Positions 23,852-26,338 of a stretch of DNA of 26,338 bases are shown one piece after another; the stretch's first letter is position 1; each line of letters starts with the position of its first letter. A program made the position numbers and the translations under genes. Where the stretch lies: the NCBI GenBank assembly GCA_002083565.1, contig MSXM01000020.1:1-26338 (forward strand), in the 5' to 3' direction. The notes below the pieces were generated by a model, which had not been told where the DNA came from, made no database searches, and was given only the letters and a program-made list of their open reading frames with translations. The stretch is from Nitrospira sp. ST-bin4 (GTDB lineage Bacteria; Nitrospirota; Nitrospiria; Nitrospirales; Nitrospiraceae).

Positions 23852-24637
23852 ATGGGGCAGGAATTCAGGCAATTTCCTTCGGGCCTCTTTACTGATTTCA
23901 CAAAATCAGAGCTTTCGCAATTCCTGGAAATCCTCCACTACACAAGCCAAGCATCCTCAGAGATTGCGGTCAGTCACGTCCTACGCATAATTCAAAAAGC
24001 AGTACCGTGTCACTACGTCATCGGAGGATTGTCGAGCCTGGATCCCTCGACCGGCAAACATCGCATCTCAAAGATTCTCAACGTCAGTTATCCACAAAAG
24101 TGGATTGAAACTTACTTACAGAATGATTACTCCAGTGTCGACCCCGTCCTCACCACCTATGTCCGAGAGTTTCAGACCAATACCTGGTCCAATAGCTATG
24201 AAAAAGCCACTACCGCTAAAGCCAAATCATTCATTGAAGAGGCGGCGCACTTCGGGCTCTCGAATGGAATTACAACGGGCGATTTCGATTCACCGCATGA
24301 AACAGGAACGTTTTTCTCCTTCGCCGGTGGTACGGAGAAGGATAACCGGCGGTACGAAAAGGTCCTCGAATTTTTTGGGCACCACCTTCATGACGTATTA
24401 ATCCAATTCGTGCATTCCTCATCAGACCATCACAAGCAGCTGCTGTCACAGCGAGAATGCGATGTGCTGAATTGGATTAAAGCCGGAAAGACAAACTGGG
24501 AAATTGCTCAAATTCTTGGCATCAGGGAACGGACAATCCGTTTTCATGTTCAAAACATCTTTAACAAACTTGATGTGACATCGAGAACCCAAGCGGTCGC
24601 ATGTGCCATCGAGGGCGGGTTTTTGTCCAGTGGTTGA
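23852..24637 (+). CDS. LuxR-type quorum-sensing transcription factor
   Basis: The protein has 261 residues. The N-terminal autoinducer-binding domain (about 25-175) has the ligand-pocket signature of AHL receptors: W84, Y88, D97-P98 and W112 in the order W-x3-Y-x8-DP-x13-W. The C-terminal GerE/LuxR helix-turn-helix spans about 196-258 (LLSQRECDVLNWIKAGKT, EIAQILGIRERTIRFHVQNIFNKL). The start at 23852 follows GGGAAGGAG by about 8 nt. It converges on the luxI gene. Two 60-base hand counts in the luxR-luxI region give 40% and 43% GC against 58% in nuoN, suggesting separate acquisition. The keeper of the AHL pocket residues makes it a true signal receptor rather than a NarL-type regulator. Confidence 0.92.
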   Translation: MGQEFRQFPSGLFTDFTKSELSQFLEILHYTSQASSEIAVSHVLRIIQKAVPCHYVIGGLSSLDPSTGKHRISKILNVSYPQKWIETYLQNDYSSVDPVLTTYVREFQTNTWSNSYEKATTAKAKSFIEEAAHFGLSNGITTGDFDSPHETGTFFSFAGGTEKDNRRYEKVLEFFGHHLHDVLIQFVHSSSDHHKQLLSQRECDVLNWIKAGKTNWEIAQILGIRERTIRFHVQNIFNKLDVTSRTQAVACAIEGGFLSSG

Positions 24638-24709
24638 GCGATGGACAACGCCGGTCGACGGTAGGGTTGAGGCAGTAATTCTTGACCAGCGCGACCAATT
24701 GAGATCTGC

Positions 24710-24745
24710 ATAGGGAGCCCAGCCCTTTCGGGCACGGCTCCCTAT
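24710..24745. terminator. Hairpin between convergent luxR and luxI, possible bidirectional terminator
   Basis: ATAGGGAGCC (24710-24719) and GGCTCCCTAT (24736-24745) are perfect 10-bp arms. Inside them GCCC (24722-24725) pairs with GGGC (24730-24733), so the whole forms one long stem. It lacks strong T runs, but its place between two gene ends supports termination in both directions. Confidence 0.6.
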
Positions 24746-24761
24746 CATTCAAGTTAGACTG

Positions 24762-25532
24762 TTAGACTTCGGCTAGTACGTTTTGCTCCAGGCGCCTTCC
24801 CCCTGGCTCACTTACGCCAGTGAGTACCAGATTACGCTCTTCGACACCATTCAGCCGATCCCTCCATTCGGCAAGCGCACCTGTATACATAGAATTGTCT
24901 GCTATGTTTGAAATCCATTCGAAGAACGCAGGACGACGAGAGGCGTTTTCTGTCCGAAACTCATCCCAGTCGAGCATTGCAGCAATAGATCTGGCACCTG
25001 CGGGCGGAAAGGCAATCGGTGAGCTGATCGGCCTTGCTGGAAAACCCATGATATTCAAGGCACGGAGGAAGCGCTCTTCCACCACCATGTATGAGTACCT
25101 GACACCGTTTTCTACCGTCCATAAGTAGAGCCCTTTCAGCAGCGTTCTCAAGATCCGAGCAGACAACCCCTTGAGGTGGCTCAGACTTGGATCGAGAGCC
25201 AGCCTGGTAATTTCGTTTGTATCTGACTGCTTGCGAATCTGAAAGTCTGGACCGAGAAATTCTCTGAACTCTGTTTCGAGCATAAACGGCTGCACAGAAG
25301 GTAACAGTCTGATTACCCCTACAAGTCGCCCTTCTCTGTGAAACAGTCCCACCGAATCAGCCCAGGAATCGTATATGTCGGTATCGCATTGATCGGACGA
25401 GTACGGAACCCACTTGAGATTCTCTGCATAGACTCGGTGCCGCAATCTAAAGGATTGCTCCAACTCAGCACCCTCCAATGTCTTCACGACAAACTCACCT
25501 TCGCAAAAAGCAAGAGACTGTGTAGTCACCAT
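24762..25532 (-). CDS. LuxI-type acyl-homoserine lactone synthase
   Basis: The protein has 256 residues from ATG 25532, set by GAGGAGG (plus-strand 25538-25544) 5 nt upstream. The LuxI conserved residues are present: R31-x3-Y35-x5-W41 (Phe replaced by Tyr), D52-x2-D55, R75 in GVIRLLP, F89, and E107-x2-R110 in NEITRLAL. It should make an acyl-homoserine lactone from S-adenosylmethionine and an acyl donor; chain length cannot be read from the sequence. It is about 40-60 residues longer than most LuxI, with an extra C-terminal region (about 195-256). A PEP-CTERM/exosortase-associated acyltransferase of the same fold is the main alternative, but the neighbouring luxR favours LuxI. Confidence 0.88.
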   Translation of the reverse strand: MVTTQSLAFCEGEFVVKTLEGAELEQSFRLRHRVYAENLKWVPYSSDQCDTDIYDSWADSVGLFHREGRLVGVIRLLPSVQPFMLETEFREFLGPDFQIRKQSDTNEITRLALDPSLSHLKGLSARILRTLLKGLYLWTVENGVRYSYMVVEERFLRALNIMGFPARPISSPIAFPPAGARSIAAMLDWDEFRTENASRRPAFFEWISNIADNSMYTGALAEWRDRLNGVEERNLVLTGVSEPGGRRLEQNVLAEV

Positions 25533-25600
25533 ATCATCCTCCTCTTTTTTAATGAGCGACCTAACATTTCGGATGGCAACTTTCGTGTTTTTGGCCAAAA

Positions 25601-25630
25601 TCGTCACCTGGCGTATCCGCCAGGTGACGA
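25601..25630. promoter_or_regulatory. Lux-box-like palindrome between luxI and the histidine kinase gene
   Basis: Perfect 13-bp arms (25601-25613 and 25618-25630) flank TATC. The central 20 bp (25606-25625) read ACCTG-N10-CAGGT, the same outer half-sites and length as the Vibrio fischeri lux box. It lies 74-93 bp upstream of the luxI ATG and about 115 bp upstream of the kinase ATG. TTGCCA (minus strand, 25574-25579) is a possible luxI -35 between the box and the gene. Confidence 0.65.
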
Positions 25631-25739
25631 AAAGCGTTGCGTTCACGTAGAAGTCTCCACCTAGCTGTGATTGTTTCGTGGGGCGGTCTGTCGCAGAAAT
25701 ACTGTTGTGTCCTGAAGGAGAGGGGAGGGGAACGCGCAC

Positions 25740-26338
25740 ATGGCAAAGGACAGAAAGAGATTTCGAGTCATTGACGGGTTTCGGCACTCCTTGCCGAACT
25801 TGCAACACGGTTGTTTCGATCAACCACCGCTATCGAATCAGGATGGAGGCTTGCAGTACTCTGCTTTAGAAGCTTTTGAGAAGAGCACACTCACTGATGC
25901 GCTCAGAGCAATGGAGCAACGATTGTCAGCCCTGCTGGAAGACCGCACCCACATCGGACGCGATCTTCACGACGGTATCCTGCAATCGCTCTACGCGATC
26001 GGCCTGAACATCGAGGCCGCGTGGCGGGAGCGCCCCCACACAACTCCGGAATTGGAGGAGGCTCACGCCCGGACCGTCGAGCAGATCAATCGGCTCATTC
26101 ATGACATCCGCCAGATGATTCACGGGCTCGACGAGGGTGTTGTGCAGGAATTCGATCTAATGACAGAACTCCAGACATTGAAATCGGCCTACGATCAGAT
26201 TAGCCGCATGCGGATCAGCCTGGATCTTCACCCTGCTGCCATCGAGGTTCTAACCAAGGAGGAAGAACGGGAGATTCTAAGCATTGCGCGGGAAGCCCTT
26301 AGCAACTGTGTCCGCCATGCCAGGGCTACCCATGCCAC
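25740..26338 (+). CDS. Sensor histidine kinase, HisKA_3 (NarL/LuxR-partner) type, 5' part
   Basis: The gene runs off the window; 199 codons are visible. The ATG at 25740 follows AGGGGAGGGGAA by about 8 nt. The first 60 residues are polar with no membrane segment. The phosphoacceptor box is RTHIGRDLHDGILQSL with His77, typical of the HisKA_3 group, followed by a helix-rich dimerisation region (about 60-135) and the start of the ATPase domain with the N-box REALSNCVRHARA (Asn189). This kind of kinase normally pairs with a NarL-type response regulator, not seen here. It looks cytosolic. It is divergent from luxI and shares its upstream region. Confidence 0.88.
   Translation, partial: MAKDRKRFRVIDGFRHSLPNLQHGCFDQPPLSNQDGGLQYSALEAFEKSTLTDALRAMEQRLSALLEDRTHIGRDLHDGILQSLYAIGLNIEAAWRERPHTTPELEEAHARTVEQINRLIHDIRQMIHGLDEGVVQEFDLMTELQTLKSAYDQISRMRISLDLHPAAIEVLTKEEEREILSIAREALSNCVRHARATHA

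Noticed and set aside
25601..25630. Intrinsic terminator
   Set aside because: It is a strong hairpin with A/T-rich flanks, but no gene ends into it from either side; it lies between two divergent starts and has lux-box half-sites, so an operator is more likely.
1..26338. CRISPR arrays, tRNA or rRNA genes, transposases, prophage genes
   Set aside because: I looked for regular spaced repeats, cloverleaf-like segments and mobile-element proteins on both strands and found none I could support.

Overview
The window reads as a chromosomal segment of a Nitrospira-like bacterium (phylum Nitrospirota). This is inferred from the gene content: a complete-looking nuo operon with a fused nuoCD, moderate to high GC, and a LuxI/LuxR pair of the kind reported in some Nitrospira. 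No search could be run, so the taxon is not proven.

Layout. (1) Positions 1-15107, all on the + strand, hold the respiratory complex I operon: the 3' end of nuoA, then nuoB, nuoCD (fused), nuoE, nuoF, nuoG, nuoH, nuoI, nuoJ, nuoK, nuoL, nuoM and nuoN. The peripheral arm (NuoB/CD/E/F/G/I) carries all expected Fe-S ligands. NuoG also has four extra cysteines that would support a second ferredoxin-type cluster. Two spacers inside the operon (nuoA-nuoB and nuoCD-nuoE) contain related non-coding elements; the second is bounded by 15-bp perfect inverted repeats. (2) Positions 15165-17757 hold two membrane proteins, a YihY/BrkB-family protein and an ECF S-component-like protein of unknown role. A 331-base gap with a REP-like hairpin separates them. 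(3) Positions 17815-20727 hold a site-2 protease with a CBS pair (minus strand), a secreted polysaccharide deacetylase overlapping a GNAT acetyltransferase, and a glyoxalase I-like protein. Three of these genes have a -10 box 6-8 nt before the start codon, suggesting leaderless mRNAs. (4) Positions 20867-23679 hold a DapF-family protein in which both catalytic cysteines are serine, and uvrC. (5) Positions 23725-26338 hold a quorum-sensing island of lower GC: luxR (+) and luxI (-) converge on a shared hairpin, and a cytoplasmic HisKA_3-type histidine kinase runs off the right edge, divergent from luxI.

How the parts work together. Complex I couples NADH/quinone redox chemistry to the proton gradient; in nitrite oxidisers it is thought to run in reverse to make reductant. 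The right-hand island looks like a self-contained AHL circuit. LuxI would make the signal and LuxR would sense it. One strong palindrome lies upstream of luxR and one upstream of luxI, and they share the core GGC-N6-GCC. The second is also a 20-bp ACCTG-N10-CAGGT site like the classical lux box, and it sits in the intergenic region shared with the kinase gene.

The observations most worth a second look are the Ser/Ser DapF-like protein, the extra NuoG cluster, the paired lux operators with the linked kinase, the repeat elements inside the nuo operon, and the leaderless promoters.
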